Program-made: the position numbers and the translations under genes | Notes under the pieces: generated by a model | What the model was told of the DNA's origin: nothing | What the model saw: the letters and a program-made list of their open reading frames with translations, nothing else | Databases searched by the model: none | In this document: positions 25,871 through 33,489 of the stretch, one piece after another | Position numbering within the stretch: position 1 is the stretch's first letter | How the letters are laid out: each line of letters begins with the position of its first letter | Origin: an uncultured Christensenella sp. | Lineage (GTDB): Bacteria > Bacillota > Clostridia > Christensenellales > UBA1242 | Direction of reading: 5' to 3' | NCBI GenBank assembly: GCA_910584295.1 | Contig: CAJTYR010000005.1 | Span: forward strand, 31,478-95,477 | Length of the DNA stretch: 64,000 nucleotides

Positions 25871-27010
25871 ATGGAAGAAAATAAAACAAGCAAAACAAAA
25901 AGCCTGTCGATTACAATAATTTTACTCGCAATTGTGGTGGGCTTTGGTTTTTTGGTTGGATTGGCACAAATAACTGGTGGCAGTGGCTCAACGCTACCGC
26001 CAGATTCAAATCCAGAAATATCAAACTATTACTTTGATGACGAAGGCAGATTTTTAGGATATTTTAGCGACGACAGCAATTGGAATATTGATGTTAATAT
26101 TCCAAAAACCTATTCCCTTACAGAAACAAAAGTAGATATGCAAAAAGAGTCAACATCTATCAGCGAACTTGTTGAAATGGCAACCCGATTGAAGTTAGAC
26201 ACTTTTACGATAACAGATATTTCATATTATGAACAAAATGGAAGTTATCAGTATTATCGAACAAAATATAAAATGGACTTTAAATTTAGAAAAACATACA
26301 CAGGAAATCAATATACAACAACAATCATTGGAAAAGATATATTTAGAAACACTGTGCGTTATCGTTCTTTTACAATCCCAGACACAGTGAAAACTGTTGA
26401 ATATGGTGCATTTTGTGGAGCGCATGGGCATACAGAAATGATATTCCCAGAAGGTGTTGAAACTCTTGAAGGTGCAGTTTGCTTTTCCGATTCGAGTTTA
26501 AAAACAGTCTCTTTGCCAAGCACTTTAAAATATATTGGAGCGCAGGCTTTTGAACAATGCAATCAAATTGAGGAAATTGTTTTGCCAGACAGTGTTGAAA
26601 CAATCTCTGGAAACTCATTTTCACAAATGAACAAACTAAAAACAATAACTCTTTCAAAAAGTCTTTCTTTTATTGCGGGATACTCAATATCATACAATCC
26701 AAATCTTACAACAATCAATTTTAAAGAAGGCAATTACACGATTGGCGAAAGAGCATTTCAAAATTGTTCTGCGCTGACAGAAGTCAACTTGCCAACCACA
26801 CTCACAACAATCAACGCAAGAGCCTTTGAGGGCTGTTCCAGCTTGTCACGCGTGATATTAAATGCAAATTCTGTTGTTGAAATTAAAAGCAACTCTTTTC
26901 CTGCAAATGTTGAAAAGTTTTATGTGAGAGATGAGCTTTACAATCAATATCTTGAAAGTGCCGCTTGGACTGGACTTACAGACAAAATAGCAAAAATTTC
27001 TGAATTATAA
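25871..27010 (+). CDS. Membrane-anchored leucine-rich repeat (BspA-type) surface protein
   Basis: The protein has 379 residues. An N-terminal membrane helix (about 14-38) leaves the remainder outside. From about residue 165 it has LRR_5/BspA-type repeats of about 23 residues with the TIPDTVKTVEYGAF / LPSTLKYIGAQAF / LPDSVETISGNSF / LPTTLTTINARAF register, in at least six units. The region 50-165 is not recognised. Repeats of this kind mediate adhesion or ligand binding. As cargo inside the transfer region it may influence cell contact. Confidence 0.85.
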   Translation: MEENKTSKTKSLSITIILLAIVVGFGFLVGLAQITGGSGSTLPPDSNPEISNYYFDDEGRFLGYFSDDSNWNIDVNIPKTYSLTETKVDMQKESTSISELVEMATRLKLDTFTITDISYYEQNGSYQYYRTKYKMDFKFRKTYTGNQYTTTIIGKDIFRNTVRYRSFTIPDTVKTVEYGAFCGAHGHTEMIFPEGVETLEGAVCFSDSSLKTVSLPSTLKYIGAQAFEQCNQIEEIVLPDSVETISGNSFSQMNKLKTITLSKSLSFIAGYSISYNPNLTTINFKEGNYTIGERAFQNCSALTEVNLPTTLTTINARAFEGCSSLSRVILNANSVVEIKSNSFPANVEKFYVRDELYNQYLESAAWTGLTDKIAKISEL

Positions 27011-27022
27011 TAAGGAGCGAAT

Positions 27023-27541
27023 ATGTCAACAAGAAGTTTAATTTGTGAAGAACTTGATAATGGAAAATACAAAACAATCTATTGTCATTCTGATGGTTAT
27101 CTGACTTATAATGGCGCAATGCTTATTGACCATTTTAATGACAGAAAGAAGCTTGAAGAACTTTTGGCACTTGGAGATATTTCTCAATTAAAACCCAATT
27201 TATATCCCGATCCACGCTATCCCCACTCTTTTGACGAAAGTCAAGATGAAGTTGTTGTTGCCTATGGCAGAGATCGTGGAGAGAGTGATATTGAAGCAAG
27301 AGAACTCATGTTTGAAGATCTTGTCGATAAATCCAATTGGACCGAATATGTCTATATCTTTGACAAAAATAACACATGGCAAGTGCTTGAATATCCTTAT
27401 GAAAAAATGATAACTGTTGAAGAAGGCGTTGAAAAAGAATATAAAAAAATGGGTATTAAACGTCCGCCAAATTGTTATGGATTTTTGACAAGTGAAGAAC
27501 TTAGACGAATTAAGAAGAAACAAGCAGAAGAAGCAATGTGA
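27023..27541 (+). CDS. Element-associated hypothetical protein (MSTRSLI family)
   Basis: The protein has 172 residues and starts MSTRSLICEELDNGKYKTIY, followed by a CHSDGYLTYNG stretch. I recognise this N-terminal pattern as recurrent in phage and ICE genomes, without assigned function. The middle is acidic and the end lysine-rich. AAGGAG precedes the ATG; the stop is followed closely by the next start. Confidence 0.65.
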   Translation: MSTRSLICEELDNGKYKTIYCHSDGYLTYNGAMLIDHFNDRKKLEELLALGDISQLKPNLYPDPRYPHSFDESQDEVVVAYGRDRGESDIEARELMFEDLVDKSNWTEYVYIFDKNNTWQVLEYPYEKMITVEEGVEKEYKKMGIKRPPNCYGFLTSEELRRIKKKQAEEAM

Positions 27542-27548
27542 GGTTTGT

Positions 27549-27899
27549 ATGAATGAAAAATATTTAATTAAAGGCAAACTTTATGATCCTATCCTATTTG
27601 GAGACGAGGATTCCGACTGGGTTGGAGACGGTGAAGATCCAACTTGTGGAGACTGCGGTTGCCATGTTGGAGAACAACATTTGGATTGTTGTGATATTGA
27701 GCGCTGCCCAAAATGTGGCGGACAAATGTTGTCTTGCGATTGCGGAGCAATATATGTTATCACAGAAGAAAATATCCAATATGTGCCATATTTTTTAGAT
27801 GAACAAAAATTCATCAATGGAAAACTTGAAAGAGACAAAAAAGAAATACTTGAAGCTTATGAAAAGAAAAAACAAAAAGATAACAAAGCGGAGATGTGA
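27549..27899 (+). CDS. Cys-rich zinc-binding hypothetical protein
   Basis: The protein has 116 residues from the ATG at 27549. An N-terminal cysteine cluster, CGDCGCHVGEQHLDCC, is followed by CPKCGG and CDC (about residues 32-65), giving enough ligands for two zinc sites. The rest is helical and lysine-rich. It could bind DNA or RNA; no family is recognised. It ends GCG GAG ATG TGA, and the GGAG serves as RBS for the next gene. Confidence 0.65.
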   Translation: MNEKYLIKGKLYDPILFGDEDSDWVGDGEDPTCGDCGCHVGEQHLDCCDIERCPKCGGQMLSCDCGAIYVITEENIQYVPYFLDEQKFINGKLERDKKEILEAYEKKKQKDNKAEM

Positions 27900-27900
27900 A

Positions 27901-28230
27901 ATGACTAACGACGAATTTTATAAATTAAGTTCATTGGTTGTAAGAGAAATCTATAACTTTGAAAGTGAAATGCTTGATAAAGATAGTGAATACCTTTATG
28001 AAAATGCAAGAGAAATTTATGCAACAAAGTTTATCGGAGACTATCTTATTGACTATGACTTTATGAAAGATAAAGATTACAAACTTTTTCCTAAAACAAA
28101 TGTTTTGAACTTTATAAAAACTTATTATTTGTTTCATCATGACGAAATCAAAGAAAGTGACCTTAATGACATGCTTTTGTTGGATAACGATTTGAAAAAG
28201 GCTGTCAAACAAAACAACCCGGAGATGTGA
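27901..28230 (+). CDS. Small hypothetical protein (109 aa)
   Basis: The product is an acidic, helical, soluble protein with many Tyr and Asp residues. There is no recognised motif. The ATG at 27901 follows the previous stop by one base, with GGAG inside the upstream coding end. Its own end (CCGGAGATGTGA) repeats the same arrangement for the primase gene. Confidence 0.55.
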   Translation: MTNDEFYKLSSLVVREIYNFESEMLDKDSEYLYENAREIYATKFIGDYLIDYDFMKDKDYKLFPKTNVLNFIKTYYLFHHDEIKESDLNDMLLLDNDLKKAVKQNNPEM

Positions 28231-28232
28231 GA

Positions 28233-29192
28233 ATGGAACAATATGAAATTGAAAATATCAAATCGAACTTGCAATCTTATCTCGAAACAAAAGGATATAG
28301 GACTGACAGATTTTTCACTTGCATAAACCCGGAGCATGCTGACAACCACCCATCAATGAAATATTATAACGACAATCATGTCCATTGTTTTGGCTGTGGT
28401 GTCACTTATGATTTGATTGGTGCAATTTCCGCAATTGAAGGTTTGGATAATAAAGAAGCCTTTAAAAAAGCAATTGAATATTATGGGAAAAGAACTTTGA
28501 CACCAGAAACGTTTATTAGGCAAAAAACTGCAAAAATTGAAGAAAAAAATGCAAAAAACTATGAAAAAGCATATAAATATTGGCAAAATGCTTTAAAAGA
28601 GAATTTTGAAGCACAAAAATATTTGCTTTCTCGCGGGATTGATTTGGCTACTGCAAATCGCTTTGGCTTAGGCTTTAATTGCTTTTATTCCAAAAAGACA
28701 AATACACATCTCAATGCAATAACAATCCCAATAACAAACAATTGCTATACCGCTCGCAACATTTATCCAGATGAAGAAATAAGATATTTAAAATCAAAAG
28801 AAAGTGATGTTGAAATTTTCAATAAGCAAGCAATGACAAACAAAAAACCATTATGTGTGATATGCGAAGGCGAATTTGATTGTCTAAGTTTTGAAACATT
28901 GAATATCAATTGTGTTGGACTTGGAAGCGCAAACAATGTCAACTTGTTTATTGAGAGTGAAAAAGATAAAGACAAAACATATATCATTGCTCTTGATAAT
29001 GACGACGCAGGACAGAAATGGTCGCAAAAATTAAAAGAATATTTTAAAGAAAACAAAATCAAGTTTGCAGAGTTTGATTGTTGTGGATACAAAGATCCAA
29101 ACGAAGCATTGGTTAAAGATAGAAATGCTTTTTCACAAAGCATTTTTTCTTTAATCAAAAAACTTGAAAAACAAAACAATGCAGAAATGTAA
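28233..29192 (+). CDS. DNA primase-like protein (CHC2 zinc finger plus Toprim)
   Basis: The protein has 319 residues. The N-terminal zinc finger uses CINPEH and HCFGCG (about 27-57) in the arrangement of CHC2 primase fingers. A helical middle follows, then a Toprim domain with CEGEFDCLSF (about 211-220) and LDNDDAGQKW (about 253-262), supplying the acidic residues for metal binding. It lacks a DnaB-interaction domain. It most likely primes the complementary strand after transfer or during element replication. Confidence 0.85.
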   Translation: MEQYEIENIKSNLQSYLETKGYRTDRFFTCINPEHADNHPSMKYYNDNHVHCFGCGVTYDLIGAISAIEGLDNKEAFKKAIEYYGKRTLTPETFIRQKTAKIEEKNAKNYEKAYKYWQNALKENFEAQKYLLSRGIDLATANRFGLGFNCFYSKKTNTHLNAITIPITNNCYTARNIYPDEEIRYLKSKESDVEIFNKQAMTNKKPLCVICEGEFDCLSFETLNINCVGLGSANNVNLFIESEKDKDKTYIIALDNDDAGQKWSQKLKEYFKENKIKFAEFDCCGYKDPNEALVKDRNAFSQSIFSLIKKLEKQNNAEM

Positions 29193-29207
29193 AAATGAGG
29201 AATTACT

Positions 29208-30314
29208 ATGCAACAATCAATATTTGATTTGTTGGGTAGCGAAGGCGAAAAATATAAGGCAAAAGAAAGCACAGATTGGAATTGGAGTTTCAAAGATTAT
29301 CCACAAAGCAATGGACTGAAAGTGTTTAGTTGTTTTGCTTGTGGTGGTGGCAGCACAATGGGATATAAACTTGCAGGCTTTGATGTTATTGGCTGTTTGG
29401 AAATTGATAAACGCATGAATGAACTTTATGTGAAAAATCATAATCCTAAGCATAACTTTGTCATGGATATAAGAGATTTTAATAATATCCCAAACAATGA
29501 ATTGCCACAAGAACTCTTTGAACTTGACATCTTGGACGGAAGTCCACCTTGCACAACATTCTCTATGGCAGGCAAACGAGAAAAAACTTGGGGAAAGAAA
29601 AAGAAATTTCGTGAAGGACAAAAAGAACAAACGCTTGATGATTTGGCTTTTGTCTTTATTGAAACAGTAAACAAACTACGCCCCAAGTTTGTTGTCATGG
29701 AAAATGTTGAAGGACTTACAAAAGGAAATGCTTGGAAATATGTGCAAGATATTTACACACACTTTCATAAAATTGGCTATGAAGTAAAACATTGGCTTTT
29801 GAAAGGCGAACACATGGGAATACCACAGAAACGCCACAGAGTGTTCTTTGTTGCCACCAGACTTGATTTGGACCTAAATAAGCTCAATCTAACATTCAAC
29901 TATAAACCAATACCTTTCGGCCAAATAAAAGCCAAATATGGCTCAAATATGCCCTTATATGATACTTTGCAAAAACTTGTAGGCTATGCAAAATATGGTG
30001 ATCGAAATTTAGAGAACGCTTGCTTCAAAACTCGTGGTAAGAGTTCTTTTTTCAATTACTGTTTTGTGTATGACGAACAAGTCGCCCCAACAATAACCGC
30101 CCACTGCAACAATATTCGGTGGGATACAAAAACTTTTTTATCCAAACAAGACATCGTTTCAATTTCAACCTTTCCAAAAGACTATAACTTTTTAAGTGAT
30201 AGTTTGGATCACATATCCTATGTTTGCGGAATGAGTGTCCCACCTGTCATGATAAAGCGTGTTGCTGAAAGAATTTATCTTTTTATGAGAGGTGAAAATG
30301 AGCGAGATAACTGA
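29208..30314 (+). CDS. DNA (cytosine-5) methyltransferase, orphan
   Basis: The protein has 368 residues. C5-methyltransferase motifs appear in order: motif I FSCFACGGGSTMGYKLAGF (about 40-58), motif IV GSPPCTTFSM with the catalytic Cys at about 115, motif VI MENVEG (about 164), and motif VIII QKRHRVFF (about 207). The target-recognition region (about 225-300) is short, and motif X follows at the end (SVPPVMIKRVAERI). No restriction endonuclease gene is adjacent, so it probably shields the element from host restriction or marks its DNA. The sequence specificity cannot be read. Confidence 0.92.
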   Translation: MQQSIFDLLGSEGEKYKAKESTDWNWSFKDYPQSNGLKVFSCFACGGGSTMGYKLAGFDVIGCLEIDKRMNELYVKNHNPKHNFVMDIRDFNNIPNNELPQELFELDILDGSPPCTTFSMAGKREKTWGKKKKFREGQKEQTLDDLAFVFIETVNKLRPKFVVMENVEGLTKGNAWKYVQDIYTHFHKIGYEVKHWLLKGEHMGIPQKRHRVFFVATRLDLDLNKLNLTFNYKPIPFGQIKAKYGSNMPLYDTLQKLVGYAKYGDRNLENACFKTRGKSSFFNYCFVYDEQVAPTITAHCNNIRWDTKTFLSKQDIVSISTFPKDYNFLSDSLDHISYVCGMSVPPVMIKRVAERIYLFMRGENERDN

Positions 30315-30693
30315 AAAACGAAAATTTATACAAAAGTTAAAAGGAATAAAAGAAAATCTCTCTTACGACTATCATAAAAACTACTCAGAAATTTACAACG
30401 CTTGTGTTGCCATTGACAACAAATATGGCGACATGTATATGTGCGATAAATTTCATGATTATGGATTTCTTGATGAAGATGACACGCAATATTGGCTTGA
30501 ACAAAACAACAACGATCTTGACAGATTGCGCTATTTTATTGGAGACACATATTCATCTGATATGTATAGGCTTAATGCTTATGGCAACTTGGAAAACATT
30601 GGAATCAGCGATTTTCAAGATTTGTGCGATGAACTTATTGATTTCATAAGAGATGATTTGAAAAGCTTAAAACGTGCAGAAAATGTGAGGTAA
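30298..30693 (+). CDS. Hypothetical protein (131 aa)
   Basis: The ATG at 30298 has GAGGTG upstream and lies inside the end of the methyltransferase gene (17-bp overlap). The product is acidic and rich in Tyr, Asp and Asn, with a helical N-terminal part, and has no recognised domain. Close linkage could point to a role with the methyltransferase (for example specificity), but no evidence beyond position supports this. Confidence 0.55.
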   Translation: MSEITEKRKFIQKLKGIKENLSYDYHKNYSEIYNACVAIDNKYGDMYMCDKFHDYGFLDEDDTQYWLEQNNNDLDRLRYFIGDTYSSDMYRLNAYGNLENIGISDFQDLCDELIDFIRDDLKSLKRAENVR

Positions 30694-30695
30694 AA

Positions 30696-31373
30696 ATGGA
30701 AAACGACTTTGTAGAACAATATGACGAAAATCAGATTAAACAATTTTTTAAAGCTTGTGAAGGACACAAGTATGAATGCTATTATAAAATGATATTTGCT
30801 TACAGACTTTCAAGATTGGAACTTATGAATATGAAGTGGAGTGACATTGACTTTGTAAAGAATACTATCACTATTCATCATATTTCACGAAATGGTGTAG
30901 ATGATTATCATGCTTATTACACTCATTTGAAAAGAAATGAAGAATTTGCACGCACTTATCCCCTTTTGCCACACATTAAAGACTTGCTGATAAATGAACA
31001 GCAAAAGCAATTACAAAACTCTCTAAGTAAAATGAATTACGATTACAGCAATAGAGATTATCTGTGTGTTAGAGAGAATGGCAAAATGATGAATGCCAGA
31101 ACACTTAGCAGAAATATTAAATATATCACGCGAGACCACAATCTTCCAGAATGTTTGATTACAGGAATTAAAGATAGTGCAAACGACTATCTTTTTATTC
31201 GCTCTGAAAATCCAAATCTTTTTAGATGTTGGACAAGATTTGATTTCAATATTAGACGTCAAAACATTTATAAAGATTTTAATCTTCTCAGAAACCAAAA
31301 ATTTCAAAAATTATTGAATAGCATGATCGATCAATCATCATCAAGTCAGAGAAAGGAACAAAGTGAAATGTGA
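30696..31373 (+). CDS. Degenerate tyrosine recombinase-like protein
   Basis: The protein has 225 residues. YRLSRLELMNMKWSDIDF (about 32-49) matches box I of tyrosine recombinases including the arginine, and a beta-hairpin with a lysine (THLKRN) and PLLP follow as expected. The box II HxxR segment, which should come before residue 160, reads GIKDSANDYL, and no LGH or active tyrosine is evident. It lacks the SAM-like core-binding domain. It is therefore probably inactive as a recombinase and may be an architectural or accessory DNA-binding protein for excision. Confidence 0.55.
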   Translation: MENDFVEQYDENQIKQFFKACEGHKYECYYKMIFAYRLSRLELMNMKWSDIDFVKNTITIHHISRNGVDDYHAYYTHLKRNEEFARTYPLLPHIKDLLINEQQKQLQNSLSKMNYDYSNRDYLCVRENGKMMNARTLSRNIKYITRDHNLPECLITGIKDSANDYLFIRSENPNLFRCWTRFDFNIRRQNIYKDFNLLRNQKFQKLLNSMIDQSSSSQRKEQSEM

Positions 31374-31381
31374 GGTTAGAA

Positions 31382-31594
31382 ATGAACAGAATTCTCGAAC
31401 TTTCGGCAGTCATGTTTAAAGAATATCCAGACTGCGTAAATATCAAGCAATTGCAAGATATGCTTGGAATAAAACGAACAAAAACTTATGAATTACTAAA
31501 AAATGGTGAAATTAAAGCAAAAAAGATAGGCAAAGACTACAAAATACCAAAGTATAATGTGCTTGCCTATCTTTTTAATGAGGAGCAATTATGA
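31382..31594 (+). CDS. xis: Excisionase-like helix-turn-helix protein
   Basis: The protein has 70 residues. NIKQLQDMLGIKRTKTYELLKNGEIKAKKIGKDYKIPK is a MerR-like excisionase (HTH_17) domain with a recognition helix and wing. GAGG precedes the ATG at 31382; a GTG at 31370 is in frame but overlaps the previous end. It shares ATGA with the integrase gene, the classic xis-int arrangement that controls directionality of recombination. Confidence 0.85.
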   Translation: MNRILELSAVMFKEYPDCVNIKQLQDMLGIKRTKTYELLKNGEIKAKKIGKDYKIPKYNVLAYLFNEEQL

Positions 31595-32868
31595 CAGGTA
31601 AAACGGAAGTTATCAATGGCATTTACTATTTGACAATATATTACAAAGACTCTCTCAATCGCCATAGAAGGACAAGAATTAAAACCGACTTGCCAGAGCG
31701 TGGGAACAAGAAAGCCGCTGAAAAGCTTTTAAAAGAAAAATTAGAAAATTTTGATATTGCAGAATATGAGAGTGTTTCAAGTGAAAGTATTGTTGACAAA
31801 AGCATTTTGTTTATTGATTATATTGAGCAATATGTTTTAAACAAGAAAAAAGAGCTAAGCCCTGCAGCATATTATTCCTACGATCAATGTGTAAAAGTCA
31901 TGAAAGAATATTTTGGAAATAAATTATTATTGAAAGATGTGACCTATCATCATATTGAAGATTTCTATGACTATCTTAAAAACGAACGCAAGAACACAAA
32001 CACAACAATAAAACATTATGCAGTCATTCTATCGCCAGCATTAAGAAAAGCATATAGAGATGACTTAATCCCCAAAAATCCATACGAATTTATGCCAAAA
32101 CTTAAAAGAGAAAAACACAAAACAGAGTTTTATAACAAAGAGGAGTTAGAGACTCTTTTTTCTTTTACAGATAAAACGCGATTAGGACTCATTGTTCGAG
32201 TTGCTGCCTTTTATGGATTTAGGCGTAGTGAATTGTTGGGATTAAAATGGAAGTCTATTGATTTTGACAAGAAAATTATCACTGTTGAAAATAAAATATT
32301 AAGAATAAATGGACAACTTTATCAATCAGAAAAACTAAAAACTGACGCAAGTTTAAGATCTCTGCCGCTTCTGCCTAAAATTGAAGAATTGCTATTAAAA
32401 CGCAAAGAAGAAATTGAACACAACAAAAAAATATATGGAAAATCATATATCCACAATTTTGATGAATATGTTTTTGTTGATGATTATGGTGACATTATCT
32501 TTCCAGATTGGGTGACAAACAATTTTAGATTGCTATTAAAAAGGAACAAGTTAAAACACATTCGCTTTCACGACTTACGACATAGTTGTGCCAGCCTTTT
32601 GCTTGCAAATGATGTGCCAATGAAGAATATTCAAGAATGGCTTGGCCATGCCAATTACAGCACGACGGCTGATGTATATTCTCACTTAGACTTTTCATCT
32701 AAAATCAGATCTGGTGACATTATTGGCGCACAGCTTTCAGAGTCTGCCTACAAAGCCGCTTTGAATAAGCAAGATTTGGAACTTGAAATAAAGCGATTAA
32801 ATCGGTTGCTTGAAGAAAAACAAGCACTTTTGGATAAGCAAAAAGCAAACGACAGCGGAATGGAATAA
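31591..32868 (+). CDS. int: Tyrosine-type site-specific integrase
   Basis: The protein has 425 residues. The N-terminal arm-binding domain (about 1-50, TEVINGIYYLTIYYKD) is followed by a SAM-like core-binding domain (about 70-175) and a catalytic domain. Catalytic residues are all visible: Arg in GFRRSELL (about 211), Lys in EKLKTDASLR, HDLRH (about 327-331), LGHAN (about 351) and Tyr in DVYSHL (about 363). The C-terminus ends in a coiled-coil-like segment. It should integrate and excise the element together with the excisionase. The adjacent repeats at 32873-32992 are likely arm or core sites. Confidence 0.93.
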   Translation: MTGKTEVINGIYYLTIYYKDSLNRHRRTRIKTDLPERGNKKAAEKLLKEKLENFDIAEYESVSSESIVDKSILFIDYIEQYVLNKKKELSPAAYYSYDQCVKVMKEYFGNKLLLKDVTYHHIEDFYDYLKNERKNTNTTIKHYAVILSPALRKAYRDDLIPKNPYEFMPKLKREKHKTEFYNKEELETLFSFTDKTRLGLIVRVAAFYGFRRSELLGLKWKSIDFDKKIITVENKILRINGQLYQSEKLKTDASLRSLPLLPKIEELLLKRKEEIEHNKKIYGKSYIHNFDEYVFVDDYGDIIFPDWVTNNFRLLLKRNKLKHIRFHDLRHSCASLLLANDVPMKNIQEWLGHANYSTTADVYSHLDFSSKIRSGDIIGAQLSESAYKAALNKQDLELEIKRLNRLLEEKQALLDKQKANDSGME

Positions 32869-32872
32869 GGTG

Positions 32873-33085
32873 ATTTTGCAAAAATTTTGCAAAAATGATA
32901 CCATACGATACTATACAAAACTGTCCGATTTTAAACGGAATTAAGCCACTTTTTTGCAGAAATTCGTCACGAATTCGTCACAAATTCGTCACAAAGCCCA
33001 TTTTTGCCTGATTTTTCAGGAAAAATTCGTTAAAAATGGCTATCAAAAATCGAACCCCCACACTGAAAAATTTTGCGATAAGGGG
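32873..33085. repeat. Attachment-region direct repeats
   Basis: Three sets of tandem repeats lie in 120 bp after int. ATTTTGCAAAA occurs twice (32873-32894), GATACYATAC twice (32897-32916) and AATTCGTCAC three times with 11-bp period (32961-32970, 32972-32981, 32983-32992), with a degenerate fourth copy near 33023. CGAACCCC / GGGGTTCG form an inverted repeat (33051-33079). No gene lies here. Such iterons are typical of integrase arm sites near att. Confidence 0.65.
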
Positions 33086-33106
33086 TTCGAGTGCGGGTTC
33101 GAGAGA

Positions 33107-33140
33107 AATAAAAAATGTAGCGATTGTGAAAATCGCTACA
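33107..33140 (-). terminator. Terminator of the tRNA-Arg transcript
   Basis: TGTAGCGAT and ATCGCTACA (33116-33124, 33132-33140) form a perfect 9-bp stem, followed on the minus strand by a run of six Ts. It ends the leftward tRNA unit. Confidence 0.85.
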
Positions 33141-33166
33141 TGTCCCTAAAATAAAGGGATTTAGAG

Positions 33167-33241
33167 TGGTGCTCCCGTCAGGATTTGAACCCGAGACCTT
33201 TGTTCCGAAGACAAATGTGATATCCATTTCACTACGGGAGC
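33167..33241 (-). tRNA. tRNA-Arg (anticodon TCG), CCA encoded
   Basis: On the minus strand GCTCCCG pairs with CGGGAGC in a 7-bp acceptor stem. The D-arm (GTGA/TCAC), anticodon stem TTTGT/ACAAA with loop CTTCGGA (anticodon TCG at 33206-33208) and T-arm TCGGG/CCTGA with loop TTCAAAT are all formed. CCA (33167-33169) is encoded. It reads CGN arginine codons. Its 3' end faces the integrase, making it a plausible attachment target. Confidence 0.95.
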
Positions 33242-33264
33242 ATATTAAATTTTCAGAATTTTTG

Positions 33265-33334
33265 GAAAGGGAACTCTCAAACCCCCAAACAGTCTCTCCG
33301 AAGACCATTGTGCTATCCATTACACCACGAGAGC
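33265..33334 (-). pseudogene. Broken tRNA-Arg: intact 5' half, aberrant 3' half
   Basis: From 33334 leftward the minus strand reads a normal tRNA-Arg 5' half: acceptor GCTCTCG, D-arm, anticodon 5' strand ATGGT and loop CTTCGGA (33297-33303). The expected ACCAT and a matching acceptor 3' strand are missing; GAGACTG and unrelated sequence follow. The switch point is the anticodon loop. It lies between the tRNA promoter and the intact tRNA-Arg, so both are in one transcript. Confidence 0.65.
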
Positions 33335-33349
33335 ATTTTGCATGGCTTC

Positions 33350-33378
33350 ATTTTAGCATTTTGCTTTCTCTATGTCAA
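33350..33378 (-). promoter_or_regulatory. Promoter of the tRNA-Arg unit
   Basis: On the minus strand TTGACA (33373-33378), 17 bp and TAAAAT (33350-33355) form a near-consensus promoter 16 bp before the broken tRNA-Arg. Confidence 0.85.
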
Positions 33379-33437
33379 ATTGATAATAATTTATTATATA
33401 AATCAATTATATATTTGCAACAAAAGGGGTTGTTTGC

Positions 33438-33466
33438 TTGATTTTTTTGTGTTTTAAGTTTAAAAT
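33438..33466 (+). promoter_or_regulatory. Promoter of the orphan coupling-protein gene
   Basis: TTGATT (33438-33443), 17 bp, TAAAAT (33461-33466), 24 bp before the ATG at 33490. Confidence 0.6.
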
Positions 33467-33489
33467 AAAGTTGATTAGGAGTTTTGTTT

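Larger units (their letters stand above)
8202..33169. mobile_element. Integrative and conjugative element (approximate extent)
   Basis: A continuous rightward gene set includes a relaxase, a coupling protein, pilin, VirB6-like and VirB4-like proteins, a primase, an excisionase and a tyrosine integrase. It ends beside a tRNA-Arg gene whose 3' end faces the integrase. The right boundary is probably between 32.9 kb and the tRNA. The left boundary is not established: no copy of the tRNA 3' end was found at 8-10 kb or elsewhere to the left, so 8202 is only the first gene that looks element-like, and the block at 1-8099 could be cargo. Confidence 0.8.

Noticed and set aside
32873..32992. CRISPR array
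   Set aside because: The repeats are 10-11 bp, adjacent and without spacers; they fit integrase sites instead.
33030..33320. Open frame on the minus strand across the tRNA genes
   Set aside because: It reads through an intact tRNA-Arg and a tRNA terminator and has no RBS.
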